A DNA stretch of 64,000 bases from Dermanyssus gallinae. Its lineage: Eukaryota > Arthropoda > Arachnida > Mesostigmata > Dermanyssidae. The stretch spans positions 407,501 through 471,500 of the forward strand of contig QVRM01000335.1 of assembly GCA_003439945.1 (NCBI GenBank), given 5' to 3'. Below, piece by piece: positions 25,141 to 40,692 of this stretch. Under the pieces are notes generated by a model. It saw nothing but the letters and a program-made list of their open reading frames with translations. It made no database searches and was not told where the DNA came from. Within the stretch, counting starts at the first letter, position 1, and each line of letters starts with the position of its first letter. The position numbers and the translations under genes are program-made.

Positions 25141-26450
25141 AATCTTGGTTGTCGGTCGTATATGCAGGCGAGTAGTGCCATATAGGAGGATATAATCTTA
25201 TATTCTCACGGAATTTCACGTTAGATTGATTATTTATCGGTTCCCATCCTCCGAAAACGTTGTGTTTGCCTTCTGTGGAAACAAAAATAATACACTGGCT
25301 GTCGAGTGCCTTCCTCACCTAGCACCTACACTCACTCCGCTTTTTATCTAATTCACGTAATTGAGCAGCACCACCACGCCTCCTATACGTTTCATAATGC
25401 GCATACTACCCAGCAAATTGATCTATTACATTTGTTTTGAATTTTTTTATTAATATTTCTCATAAGATAATAGCACACATTAAGTTTAAGTTCCATTAAG
25501 CACATAGCTTGTTCGGAGCTCCTCCTATGAGATTGCAATGAATAATTTATATTTGCCATTTTTATCCATTCACAATGTGTTGCAACATGGTTTATATTAC
25601 TTATATTACTTTTAAGCAGATAACAGAGTTTCGAGGTAATGCTCTCTAAGATCGCATTCGAATTTGAGCAGAGAATTTGTCTGACTGATGGAGGCCGGTA
25701 CTTTGTTCCAGTAGAAGACTCCGATGTTTCTGATTGATAGCTTTGATTGGTTGGAGTTAGCGTGCGACAGAAAAAAGCCAGTTAGATGTGTTACTCCTCA
25801 CGTAAGTTTGGATGCACTTCAAGGAGCATACGCTTAATTATAAGTACGAGAGAGTATTCAATAAGTTTTGGAAACGGCAGAATGATTATATTTTTGTAAT
25901 GCGGTTGCATTGAGTCTTGCATCTAGGGGCCCTGAATTTATCTTAGTGCTCGTTTTTTGAGTCAGTGAAGCGACCCGTTAAGACGCATCTGTGTCAAGCT
26001 ACAAACCTCTACAGCGTAAATCAGGTGACTATGGACGTAGGCAAAATGCATCGCCGTCATATATTTTTACGTATACGTGTAGCGTGCGCTTCAACTTCTC
26101 ATCCAACGTAACGCCGTATTAGCACCCGAAAGTGATGTTTTACTGCTGTGCCTCAAAATTATATTGGACCTCGATCTCACGAGGCCGCTGCGGACTTTGT
26201 CTTTCTCTACCGATCTCAGAGGTAGAGAAAGATAAAGTCTGCAGACGCGCCTTTCGGCACGGCTGAAAAGCGCCCTAGCGTACTTAGTAGCCCAGGCACC
26301 GGAAAATGCAAAAATATTTTTAACAGAAATAGCCACATTACAATATCCCTGCCAGATTAAATCTTATATGTGTATCTAGGGTGTTCTTACGTTAAAATCG
26401 TAACTTGCATGCATTGCTACCTACGCAATATATATATATATATATATATA
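25141..26450. other. No gene; one hairpin and an (AT)n run
   Basis: The only structured features are an inverted repeat at 26,193-26,239 and AT repeats at 26,427-26,450. Confidence 0.4.
26193..26239. repeat. Inverted repeat, 19-bp arms
   Basis: GACTTTGTCTTTCTCTACC (26,193-26,211) pairs with GGTAGAGAAAGATAAAGTC (26,221-26,239), with one non-Watson-Crick position and a 9-base loop. Confidence 0.8.
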
Positions 26451-26454
26451 AATG

Positions 26455-27345
26455 TACGATCGAAAAGTTTCGATACATAATTTATAAATCAAATATTTAT
26501 TTAATCTTCCGAGGTATTTTGTTCCCTTCAAAATAGCTCTTGCCCGCCGTACCATCCACTTGTACCACAATTATTCCTAACCTTAAAAACATTTTTTGTT
26601 TAGTCTTTTGGAATCGAGTTGAGTTGCACCTGCAAATTTTCTCTATCTCTTTCTATCACCTCTATAGTCTCGTTCTATTTAATTTTCTATATAATTGTTT
26701 TTAAGAAAAAGTCGAACGGATCTAGGCTCGGCGAATAAGAAGGTTGCGGAATCATGAAAATCGAAATCAGTAACGACGTGTGTGCCGGTGCGTTGTCATA
26801 ATGCAGACCTCATGCGTCGGACGTTCTCGCGCACACTTCTTAAAATTTCACGATTGTGTACCCTATTGATCGTAAAACCAGATGAAAAAAATCGTGGAAA
26901 GTGATTCCCTGTCAAAAAAAAGTCATAAGAACCTTGGTGTTGAATCCGCTCTGTTTGAGTTTATTCGATCGAATCTTTCATTGGAGGCACCGCTGGGAGG
27001 ATTGGGCTTTGGTTTTGATGTCTTAGCCATGACTCGTCTCCTGTAATTATTCTGCGAAGCCTGAAGGTTCAATTCGGACATCTTCCGAAGGCGTTCATTG
27101 CTGGAAATTCAACGTTTTTGGAAGAAACTCTGCTGAGTCTTCTTTCGCATAAAATATTGTCTCCCTGATAGTGAATCGGCGATTGTTAAGTATGATATAA
27201 CGTTTTCAACTGTAAACAAATCAGAAGGTCTTGCTGGCGTCGGTTCTTTTTTAAAATTTAATAGTCTGTTCCTCTGAGGTTTCGAAATGGGAACAGTAGA
27301 CTTTTCTCGCCACAAAGCCGTCTTTTAAATTTCTCCCTGATTCTC
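26455..27345 (-). mobile_element. Decayed mariner (irritans-like) transposon
   Basis: On the minus strand the sequence encodes NERLRKMSELNLQA, then ITGDESWL with the first catalytic Asp (near 27,040), and further on HYDNAPAHTSLLISIF with the second Asp (near 26,800). SYSPSLDPFDFFL with the third acidic residue follows (near 26,730). Several stops and frameshifts interrupt it. The terminal repeat on the right end of the element is visible at the window's left side as GATCGAAAAGTTTCGATAC (26,458). The N-terminal part and the opposite terminal repeat are missing or unrecognisable. The copies at 44,090-44,740 and 57,320-58,330 belong to the same family. Confidence 0.8.
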
Positions 27346-29198
27346 CTTAGCCTACGCCGACAGAAATCACACATTAAGGGCTAATGTCAATGCATGTCAG
27401 GGCATTGAGCATAACGGTCCCCGGTGAAGCTTCAGATCTGTAGCCCGTAGCAACACTAGCAACAAGTTGCCAACAACAAGACTAAAACACGCGACACTAA
27501 GTAGCAGGACGGTGCCGATGGAAGTCAGAACCCATTAACACGTGTGCAACTACTTACCTACAAAAGCAACTAACCCCAAAAATGTAAGGTATTGTAATAG
27601 CGTCGAAGGATTTTGTTGCAAAGTAATCTGAAGCTGTCACATGTGCAGATCTTGGTGGCAGTAGCAACTACTCAATGGAAAACCTTGAGCAATGAAGTTG
27701 AAGATAGAACACTGCAGTAGTTATATATTATGAGTAATAACTGATCTGACATAAACATTTTAGCAGTGATGAAACATGAGCAGTAACCATCAGTCGAGTT
27801 AACTGTGCACCCACGCTGAGGGATGTACAATCGTTTTGTAGGCAGGAGATAAGTTCACGGAGGAATACTTCGCAAAGTGGAAAAATATTGCAACATTCAT
27901 CTACGCGCGTATTAGTATTCTCCCCCGACACTAACACGGATGGATACCTACATAGAACAAGAATGAAAAAAAAACAAGTAGCATGCACCACTTGAGGTCA
28001 ACACCGTTTACTGTATACATATCTCGTCCTCGCACTAATGGAATATCAAAAACTCAGATCTGAGGGAACACCCGACACCGTAGCAGCAGATAACTTAGAG
28101 ATAGTCAAATTTCAGGACAGTGGTGTACTCTTAAGGCAGCAAGGTGTGCAGTGATCATCGTAGAGAAGTCTTGTTTTAAGGTCATAGTAGGCGAATCAAT
28201 GGGTCAAATAAGAAGGGGTGAAGACGGATAAATGGGTGCAATATCCTGAGCAATACCGCGTTGCTCTAATGCAGAGTGGTATCAATATACTCTACATTAT
28301 ATCGTACCACTCTTTACATCATACATATATATATATATATATGTTATGCAAAGTAGTATCATATGACTGCATTTTAGAGAAATTACTGATTCACTTGTGT
28401 GTAATATATATATATTCGGAGAGCAAAAAATGAGTCAATGTTTGCCGCCATTTAGAAAAGTATCTTTAATAAAGAAGGAGAAGAAATTGCTTTGGATAGA
28501 ACGCGTTTACTTTCTTGCGAGCGACGACACAAACTCAGTTTCGATGTTTTAAGCAAATAGCTTTTTAATTATATTTGCGATCAAACCTCCACGCTTCCAG
28601 AAAGCGGAGTTCACTGTGAATATCCATAGAATATCTTTCATGCATTTATTTTTTGACATGGTTGTTACCGCTGTATTGTTATGATGTCATTCCCATCGTT
28701 TAGTCGACTCCAGCGTTTTCAGTTTAATGAACTCTCTGATTTAATTTATTTTTCGTATATTACATTATGTTTGTGGGACTCATATTACAAGAGATTAGCT
28801 AAGCCAGTGTGCCTAGCGGGTAAGTTTTCAGTTTAATATTTAAGATTTCAGTTTAATCCACTGCATATTATAATGCTATGCTCATCGAAAACATACGTTC
28901 GTCTCTTCCGTTGATCTCATTTTTGTCTCGTGTCGCTGCTTTTGCTGGCGGCAGGAACGTTACCTGCTTACGAGCGTTACCTAGGCTCTCATAATTACTT
29001 AGACGTAGTAGTTGTATTAGGGTAGTAGTAGTAGTTGTTGTAGTAGTCTCTATACACAATTTTTACATTCCGCCGTAGTATTGTTGCAATTGTTGTCAGC
29101 CTGTTGTTGTTGCTGCTCCGGCTGCTGCTGCTGCTAACTCAATTGTTGTCTGTTGTTGCCATCTTAGCTGTTGGCTGATGGCAAGACCGTCGCGACCT
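27346..29198. other. No gene seen; downstream flank of HP1
   Basis: Short frames only. AT runs lie at 28,322-28,342, and triplet repeats (TAG, TTG, CTG) lie at about 29,005-29,135, which is probably 3' untranslated or flanking sequence of the HP1 gene on the minus strand. Confidence 0.4.
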
Positions 29199-32942
<3,744 letters not shown>

Positions 32943-34200
32943 GTTTCCTTGCGACCGATGTGTGTTAGCTGTAGAAGCTAATGTTGTCGTTGTAACAGTG
33001 GTGGCTGTTGAAGTCGCACTGGACGTTCTGTTATTGTTGTTGTTGTTGTCGTTGTCGTTGTTGTTGTTGCTGCTGCTGCTACTGTTGTTGTTGATGATGT
33101 TGTTGTTCTAAACGAGAACTGTTGCCGGCGCGTGAAGTCAGCAACAACGAACCGTTGTAGCTGGACAATCTGAAGAAAAACAAGACAAACAAAGCAATTG
33201 AGAGGGCAGCAGCAGCAACAACACCAACAACAACAACAAAAGCAACAACAACAAAAACAACACCAACAACAATAAAACCACTGCTACCACCACCACCACG
33301 GATAAACAAAACACGAACGCTGGTCGATCAATAAAATGCGTTTTGCATCGATTACATCAAATTAGGATCAGAGTGATTCACTGTCCTGCGTTTGATGATG
33401 ACGACAACGGCAAACATATCGATAAAGTTGACGCTAACGACGAAAAACAACGATAAAGTTGACGCGGACGCTGACCACGACGACGACAAAACCACATATA
33501 GTTCTTACTACTATAACAGCGACAAAGACTTACGGGGGAGGGGGGGGGGGGAAATGCCGGGAAGACACAACACAGCAACATATACCACATTCTACAATGA
33601 TGATAATTATTCTTACTTAATGATGATCTCCAGCGACGACTGCTGCTGCTACTGCTGCTGATTTGAGTCTATTATGACGACGATTAAGAATTGAGATGAT
33701 TGCTACAACTAATAACAATAATTCGACGAATGCTACTAGAAGATGAGCAGTAGTAGTAGTACTATATGACACGAACGTCTCAGCCAACCGATCGACCGCA
33801 ACTTACTGAATCTCGAACTTGATTGGGATCAGCAAACACAGCAAAGCGGCTCCTTAATGCCACCGCTAGCTCTGGCTTGCCGTTTCTCTCACAACGACGA
33901 CGACAACGACGACGACGACGACGACAACGACGAAAACTATTCTTCTCCCGAAATTGACGATATCGGCAACGTCCCAAAGCGAGCCAACCACCAACCGAGG
34001 ACCGACGCGTTCTGCCAGCCAGCAACCGACCAGTCAGCCAAACGCCTGCGCCTGATGGCGGACACTTTTGGCGGACGGAAATCGCCTCACAACTTAGCGC
34101 CGATCGACCAAAATCACGTTCGCATGCCGTCCTGGCTTTACGGCGTTACCGCTTGACTAGGAAAAAGTCTCGCTTGCCGCTTGCGTGAGGTGGGCCATCG
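32943..34200 (-). promoter_or_regulatory. Probable 5' untranslated exons and promoter of HP1
   Basis: A strong 3' splice site on the minus strand (TTTTTCTTCAG, ending at 33,170) lies 228 bases upstream of the HP1 start codon. A consensus donor (TTCA|GTAAGT, exon end 33,807) lies further upstream. Together they suggest a non-coding first exon ending at 33,807 and a 5' UTR segment 33,169-32,943. The leader and intron are full of CAA/TTG triplets. The region 33,850-34,330 is GC- and CpG-richer than its surroundings, as expected near a promoter. No TATA box is obvious. This is inference from splice-site strength only. Confidence 0.4.
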
Positions 34201-34363
34201 TCTGACAGTTATTCACGTAGCTGCGAGCGCGAACGTAAAACGAAAATCAAGGCACGCACCTGTGGCGCGCCAAATTCAAATTCGGCGTTCGGTTTCGGCG
34301 GCCGGCACCTGTGTCGGGGCAGAGAGGGTGGTGACCTTATTTAACTATGCGCTTTTCGGGTAA

Positions 34364-35109
34364 ACAGTCAAGCGTAATCAAGGGCACAGAACAAGCCGTT
34401 GTGACTTCTGAACAAACCAACAAAAAACGATGGGAAGGCTAATTAGGGGGCTTTAATGAAATACATTTGTGGAACAATAGGTCGCATCTTGCAATCTGTT
34501 TTTTCGTGCTAACTTTCCTATGAGTATAGGCGTATATCTGCGTGCAGGCTCGGCGTTCGAGCTTTGGACTTGCATCCTAGTCCATTGCATATCGCATTGC
34601 TCGATTGAGTTCAAGAGATACGAGAGCTTTATGGGTGGCAGTATTGAAAAAGATCGGTTCACCGATAACGTTGCCTGCAGAATACATCGAATGAAAATCG
34701 CATGTTTGTTCGAAAATGTCTATGACACCGGTGGGAGCGTCTTGCTCAAATTGTTAAGCCTAATACAAAAAAACTATGTTACACGTGACACCCGAAAGAT
34801 TGGCCGTTTCTACATTTCATCCATCATACGTTAGACGTGAATTCATTAGGTACGCTCGTACTGTGCTCATGAACATTTCGTTTTGCTCACGCTACCAAGG
34901 ATTTAATCACTTTCTTTTAGGTCGTAGTCGTTCGGATTTGTGATAGCAGGCCCTGTGAATGGTAGGGCCAACATCTTAAGCTAAGAAAGTCGGTTGATCC
35001 TCTTGCTATGGAAGGTCAAAAAGGTCGCTATTTATTATTTCTATGACGTGCTACCATACCACCAAGCAGCTATTTGGATGCTAGACGCAGATAATCAGGC
35101 GCTTTAATA
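34364..35109. other. No gene; one unassigned frame
   Basis: A 104-codon plus-strand frame at 34,520-34,834 is not repetitive, but it has no motif I recognise and no clear splice partners. Confidence 0.3.
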
Positions 35110-35216
35110 CAGGTAGTTCTACAAGTTCTTAAAATGAGCTTTTCAGAATTCGATTTTTTTCGCGCTTTCACCGCTATTGGAAACGGCAACTTTTCGAATG
35201 CTAGCAGTCAAAATAT

Positions 35217-35712
35217 TGTGACGAAGTCACTGTGTGCATCACAGCGCAATTCAAATCTACTCTAACCGACCACGTCCAACGGCCACAGCGTCCAACGTTC
35301 ACCGACCGATACATGTCTCAACCAACCACAGCCTTTCGCGCCGAAACACCAACGACATCCGCCGTCCAAAACGATCATCGGTCGACACCTGGAGAGGGTC
35401 GACCTATGATCGGCAATCTAAGTCAGACCTAAATTAACCTGTATTCGTATACGAAACAAACACAAACCACTGTAAATTTCGACCGATTTGAGAGCGGGTT
35501 CTGAGACTCTTTTGGGTGTCAGCACGCCGCGGTGTCTTGTGAGTCAATAAATAAACCGACCAGCCTGGCTAAAAACACACTCATTGCTCGGTCATGCACT
35601 AGACCATATGCTACGTGTTGTCATTCTTCGTTCCTGAGTTCCTCGTGCTGCAGTACCTGTCCGACTGAGTCTACATCCCCCAAGCGGACCAGCGTAACAC
35701 AGCAACGTTACA
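35217..35712 (+). repeat. Left LTR (496 bp)
   Basis: It begins TGTGACGAAGTCACTGTGTG and ends AACACAGCAACGTTACA. It contains AATAAA-type signals (GAGTCAATAAATAAACCGAC near 35,545), which may serve as the LTR polyadenylation signal. Confidence 0.92.
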
Positions 35713-35875
35713 TTTGGTGGAGATGCCTCGATCTTTCTCTACCACCGGACGGCGAACCAACCGAGGCGACAACGGACGATACCAGTGAGCAACGTTACAT
35801 TTGGTGGAGATACTTCGATCTCTCTCTATCAACGGACGGCGAACCAACCGAGGCGACAATGGACGACGACGAAAC
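35713..35875 (+). repeat. Duplicated primer-binding region of the Gypsy element
   Basis: The sequence GCAACGTTACATTTGGTGGA, which spans the LTR end and the primer-binding site, occurs at 35,703 and again at 35,789. About 80 bp of following leader (ACGGCGAACCAACCGAGGCG) is also repeated. The element therefore carries two tandem primer-binding sites, the second with an LTR terminus fragment in front of it. Confidence 0.8.
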
Positions 35876-35929
35876 AGCACACGAAACGCGACCAAGAGAA
35901 TCAACACCAGTCCACAGACCTAGACCCCC

Positions 35930-36075
35930 GTCCAGCCACGTCAACCTTTCTAGACTCACGTCCAGCCATGTCAACCGTTCCAGACTACCGTCCAGCCATG
36001 TCAACCGTTCCAGACTCACGTCCAGCCACATCAACCGTTCCAGACTCCCGTCCAGACTCACGTCCAGCCAGCTTA
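35930..36075 (+). repeat. 30-bp tandem repeat inside the Gypsy element
   Basis: ACGTCCAGCCATGTCAACCG followed by TTCCAGACTC repeats about five times. In the open frame it encodes a ten-residue unit (SSHVNRSRLT). The last units are rearranged. Confidence 0.85.
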
Positions 36076-37120
36076 ACAGATCCAGTTTCGCATCCAGCTG
36101 CCTCTACCGCCGACCGCCACTTCAGCCATCATGGACAACCGAAGATTTCCAGACGAGCGACAGTTCTATCTGCCCAGCTGGGCATGACGACACGACGCAC
36201 GGATCACATCGGACGACGACCAACCTCCCACTCCACGGCTACGTAGACCGTCTCATCATCAACACCGAAGAAGTAAGAGACCTGGCGATTTCATTAGCGG
36301 ACCGCGCCAATGCAACGAACAAGGACCGCTACAACCAGAAGAGACGTGAACCGACATTTAAGGTGAGCGACTTAGTGCTCATATACACTCCAGTGCGCCG
36401 AGTCGGCAAATCCGACAAGCGATCAACCCCGACCTACCCGACCACGAACGACAGAGTTCAAGACATAGTACCATCGTTCGACCTTACCCGGTTTAAAAAC
36501 GTACAAGCCGCCCGGGTAAGTTGCACAAAACAAGACCGAAACACGACCAGCGTTCATTCTTGCCCGGTTTAAAAGCGTATAAATCGCCTGGGCAAGTTGC
36601 GCAGAACTAGACGCAGTTGAACAATTTGCCGTTCTACTGGCGTTAAATACCGACCATCCTCAACATACAACCGTCCTCATCGTACAACCGACCGACCTCG
36701 TCCAACAGACCTCATATTTTTTTTACGAGCGTCACGACGCCCAAGGCCTTTTCTTCTGCAACTGGTGAACTATCCAGGACATCGCCTGGAAAAGTGTAAT
36801 AACTGAAAACGAGGGTTCCCACCGCGCGGGAGTGTACGCCCGTGCCGACTCTGTTCCACACTACTACTCTACCCAGACGAGAGAGGTACCAAGTAGCGAC
36901 AAGCCTGCAGTCACCGACAATACGACCGTATCCCGAGCCAAGCCGTCATTCAAACCTACAACCCAATCCATCCGAGCGACACATCGGACGACAGCGACCT
37001 TCCCGGCGATCAACAACGTACGTGAACTGCCGACCTTTCCAGACCAACTTCCAAGCTCAACAAACCGCCTTGTCCGCTGACACGCGACAGACCTCCACTG
37101 TTGGCTCGGGACGAGCCAAT

Positions 37121-37136
37121 TCTGAGGGGGGGGCAG
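37121..37136 (+). promoter_or_regulatory. Polypurine tract
   Basis: A purine run with eight G residues, followed by CAG, lies directly before the right LTR. This is the position where plus-strand DNA synthesis is primed in LTR retroelements. Confidence 0.75.
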
Positions 37137-37632
37137 TGTGACGAAGTCACTGTGTGCATCACAGCGCAATTCAAATCTACTCTAACCGACCACGTCCAAC
37201 GGCCACAGCGTCCAACGTTCACCGACCGATACATGTCTCAACCAACCACAGCCTTTCGCGCCGAAACACCAACGACATCCGCCGTCCAAAACGATCATCG
37301 GTCGACACCTGGAGAGGGTCGACCTATGATCGGCAAGCTAAGTCAGACCTAAATTAACCTGTATTCGTATACGAAACAAACACAAACCACTGTAAATTTC
37401 GACCGATTTGAGAGCGGGTTTTGAGACTCTTTTGGATGTCAGCACGCCGCGGTGTCTTGTGAGTCAATAAGTAAACCGACCAGCCTGGCTAAAAACACAC
37501 TCGTTGCTCGGTCATGCACTAGACCATATGCTACGTGTTGTCATTCTTCGTTCCTGAGTTCCTCGTGCTGCAGTACCTGTCCGGCTGAGTCTACATCCCC
37601 CAAGCGGACCAGCGTAACACAACAACGTTACA
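37137..37632 (+). repeat. Right LTR (496 bp)
   Basis: The length is identical to the left LTR, with seven substitutions that I could see (for example GGCAAGCTAAG for GGCAATCTAAG and CTGTCCGGCTG for CTGTCCGACTG). Confidence 0.92.
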
Positions 37633-38721
37633 ATATTATGGTGATTGGCCGTTGCGATTTCGTTTGATCGCTTTTCCCGCGCAACGTATCGGCGTGATTT
37701 TGAAAAATTGAGAAAAAAGAGTTTCGAGTGGTTATCAAGCGTTTTTATTTCAAAAGTTGGAATGCGACCCAAGTGAAAACTGAGTTAGACGAGGTGTACG
37801 GTGAGTCTGCGCCATATTTTGCCACTGTTTCCAACTGGATTAATGAGTTAAAAAGAGGTCGCAGGAGCACCGAGGATGACCTACGTTCAGGACGCCCAAA
37901 AACGGCAACTGATGAGGAAAACGTGGAAAAAGTGCGGAAAATCGTTGCCGCAGATAAGCGAGTGAACATTAAGGAGATATCGGAGGCCTTGGGGATCAGT
38001 TTGGGTAGTGTGCATTTCATCCTGCACGAGAACTTGAGGATGAAAAAACTCAGAGCAAAATGAGTGCCGCATTTGCTCAACCAAGGCCAAACAGACGCGC
38101 GTGTTTCCGCTTCACAGCGAAATTTGGCCAAGATGTCGAAAAATCCGTCGGATTTTTGGCGCAGATTCGTGACCGTCGATGAAAGCTGGGTCCATCACTA
38201 CACTTCCGAGACCCAAGAAGCATCTCGCCAATCGTGTGCACCTGGTGAAAGACCTCCGAAGAGGGTGCGGACATCGGCATCGGCCGGAAAGATGATGGCT
38301 ACGGTTTTTTGGGACCAACGTGGAATAATTCTGGTCGACTACCTTGAGAGCGGTCCAAGGACAATGCTCCCGCACATAAGTCGCGGCAAGCAACGGCAAA
38401 ACTGGCCCAACTGAGGTTCGAACTTATTGAACAACCTTCCTACTCTCCAGACCTGGCCCCCTCTGATTATTTCCTCTTCAGACATTTGAAGAATCGTCTC
38501 GGTGGAAAGCGTTTTTCCAGCAATGAAGAGGTTACAACTGCTGTCAATGCCTATTTTCAGTCTAAAGACGCAGAATTTTACTCAAGAGGTATAAATGCTC
38601 TGAAATCTCGGTGGGAAAAGTGTATTGAGCTTCTCGAGGAGTATATCAAATAAGAAAAAATTAAAAACAAGATTTGGAAAATTCTTGGTTTTCATTTTAA
38701 AAACTTGTGGAACTACCTGTA

Positions 38722-39679
38722 AGTGTCTAACCAACATTAACGAGTTCTATCTACTTTGGTTCATTTTTGTGAAGATGTTTTATCCTTACGAACAATACGC
38801 TAGAAAGATCAAATTTGAACAACGTTCGTTGACGCACGATGTCAGCGCAGTGATCATTTTGGTGCATATCGCGTACAGCCGTGCCATCGAACAACTATTG
38901 AGGAGCGAGGGGCGATTTTGGCCTCAGCCAACAACCGGCGTTCGGTGAACGAAGCGGTGGAACCTACGAAACCACCAGGGTTGTGGGCGGAAGGTGTCGC
39001 GCCTCTACTATTCAAACAACTGGTCAAATAACTAAAAAGAGTGCAAAAAGCAAAGCTACGCTGAAAATCAGCCTCTTGTGGAGACGACGAAATGGCTTGA
39101 GACCATCTGAGAGCGGTGTCTACAGCAGCTTGGCGTTCCGGTCGAGCACGATTTGCGGTTCTCTTGCCGTGTATGAGGTACAGTCTGGAACGGACCGCCG
39201 GTGGATACCTAGTTCTGACACAGACCGAGTGATACCTTTCTCACCCTCGTGGACTTTGCGTGGATTTGCGAGCCACGCTACGGGATTGGCAAATCCTCAA
39301 GCAACGCGTGTTTCATAAAAGGGAGCAGAGGGCTGCAGACTTCTTCGTCTCATCAAGTAGGCTAATTAATTGTATAAATGGATATAAATGAGCTGAACGA
39401 ACGTGATCCAGCCTTTCAAGAGTTAGCCTCTGCGCCTGTATAACTCATTTTGGCACACGACCTCAAGGCCATCTTTGGAAGGCTTATCTGGATGAAGGAG
39501 GAGGTTCTCAACACAAGAATGAACAAGCAAGCCCGGTTTCTCTTAGCCGGTAGGAGCCTACTATATGCTATCACTTCGTTTCTCATTTGTTTGTGTTTTT
39601 TTTGTTATTTGTTATGGAACATTCCGAAACGTGCCTGGCGCACATCAGCCATCAGTCATGTGATGTGAGGAGGAGAAAG
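38722..39679. other. No gene assigned; three unrecognised plus-strand frames
   Basis: Frames at 38,625-38,948, 38,983-39,318 and 39,450-39,668 are 70-110 codons long and not repetitive. I see no motif in any of them. They could be eroded retroelement sequence, because a dispersed-repeat fragment starts right after. Confidence 0.25.
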
Positions 39680-39850
39680 GACTCGCAAACCTACTAAACT
39701 CGTATTCCTTCCCACCCCCTTCGGGGTCGAAACTGCCGGACGTTGTTTTCGTCAGCTTTTAACAGACCACCGACCTAAAAACTGTGTCGGGTTGGCTCTG
39801 GAGAGTCAACATTTAACGTCTACGAAATTGCTTTCGCAAAGAATCGCTTC
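39680..39850 (-). repeat. SINE family A body (inverted) and associated repeat
   Basis: GGGTTGGCTCTGGAGAGTCAACATTTAACG and the following GCTTTCGCAAAGAATCGCTT match the family A body read backwards (compare 45,941-45,995). The preceding CCTTCCCACCCCCTTCGGGG resembles the repeat at 5,795 and 50,540. Confidence 0.5.
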
Positions 39851-39861
39851 CCCACGGAAGT

Positions 39862-39958
39862 AGCGGCGTCGCCTAGGGGACTAGTGCGCTAGTAGTCATG
39901 CTTGTCATATACCAGGGTGTCGCCGGTTCGATCCCTGTTGTTGTTGATCGAATTTTCT
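39862..39958 (+). repeat. tRNA-derived SINE head, family B
   Basis: GCGTCGCCTAGGGGACTAGTGCGCTAGT includes the A-box position and GGTTCGATCCC (39,925-39,935) is a perfect B box. The copy ends TTGTTGTTGATCGAATTT exactly like the copy at the window start. The two are inverted relative to one another. Confidence 0.65.
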
Positions 39959-40339
39959 TTGGGCGATGGATGCTCATTGAGAAGAGATCATAAACCATAT
40001 ACCGCTGAGAGTCAACGGCCATGCTGCCGCAAGAACCGTTGGGGGAACCCCAATTATCCTAAGATGCCCGTCCCTCGGTGCATTGAAGATCTCTGTCTGA
40101 GAGAAGAGCCTCTGGATGAGTTCTAAGCCTTTAGAGGGACAGAGAATGGTGGTCTAGTAGAAAAACAACGTTGTTAAAAATGTATCTGTTATTTCTAGCT
40201 TTTCCCCCACAAACAGACCCCAAAATCGCAAACGTGCAACGACAAATAAAGCGTCACACTATGTATTTACTGGCTGACAACGACGGCGGCGGCGGCGCCT
40301 GGCCACGGTGGCCGTGGCAGCGGCTAAATGCTGAGCTCT

Positions 40340-40656
40340 GCCGCGGCGGCGGCGTCGTCTGCTGCTGCTACTGCTGTTGTTGTTGTTGTTGTTGCTGTAA
40401 ATGTGCGGCGTCGTCTGCTGCAACTTCTCATTTAGCATCAACACCACTATATTTGTTGTTGTTTGAATACTTTGCTGCTGTGTTGATGTTGTTGTTGTCG
40501 TAATTGTGTATTGATGTTTTTGTTGATGATGATGATGATGATGTTGATGTTGTTGTTGTTGTTGCTGTAAATGTGCGGCGTCGTCTGCTGCAACTTCTCA
40601 TTTAGCATCAACACCACTATATTTGTTGTTGTTTCAATACTTTGCTGCTGTGTTGA

Positions 40657-40692
<36 letters not shown>

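Larger units (their letters stand above)
35217..37632 (+). mobile_element. Ty3/Gypsy LTR retrotransposon, internally deleted, nested in the mariner
   Basis: Two 496-bp LTRs (35,217-35,712 and 37,137-37,632) enclose only 1.4 kb, against several kilobases in an intact element. The target duplication is ATAT (35,213-35,216 and 37,633-37,636). A primer-binding site TGGTGGAGATGCCTCG follows the left LTR at 35,715 and a polypurine tract (GAGGGGGGGGCAG) precedes the right LTR. The internal frame has a run of 10-residue repeats and then a pol tail with RANATNKDRYNQKRREPTFK and SDLVLIYTPVRRVGKSDK. That is the post-integrase region of Ty3/Gypsy polyproteins. Protease, reverse transcriptase, RNase H and the integrase core are absent, so movement would need proteins from an intact relative. 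I count seven differences between the LTRs (about 98.6% identity), so the insertion is fairly recent. Confidence 0.92.
35110..38719 (+). mobile_element. Mariner transposon split by a Gypsy insertion
   Basis: The left terminal repeat CAGGTAGTTCTACAAGTTCT (35,110) matches the inverted right end (CAGGTAGTTCCACAAGTTTT, reading back from 38,719), with three mismatches over 29 bp. TA duplications lie at 35,108-35,109 and 38,720-38,721. The mariner sequence is 35,110-35,216 plus 37,637-38,719, about 1.19 kb after removing the insertion. The transposase start is mutated (ATT at 37,707, followed by EKKEFRVVIK). The next residues contain the helix-turn-helix region (SEALGISLGSVHFILHE). A TGG-to-TGA nonsense codon lies at 38,061. 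The first catalytic Asp is in TVDESWVHHY. A deletion of roughly 30 codons with frameshift precedes DNAPAHKS (38,360), and LAPSDYFLF follows with exactly 34 residues between the last two Asp, i.e. DD34D. The stop is at 38,651-38,653. Confidence 0.92.

Noticed and set aside
33780..34156. Acidic/basic overlapping frames upstream of HP1 as a separate gene
   Set aside because: They are the two strands of a (GAC/ACG)n repeat, in the area that better fits the HP1 first exon and promoter.
35532..36572. A 346-codon frame taken as an independent host gene
   Set aside because: It begins inside the left LTR and ends in a Gypsy pol tail, so it is the remnant frame of the retrotransposon.
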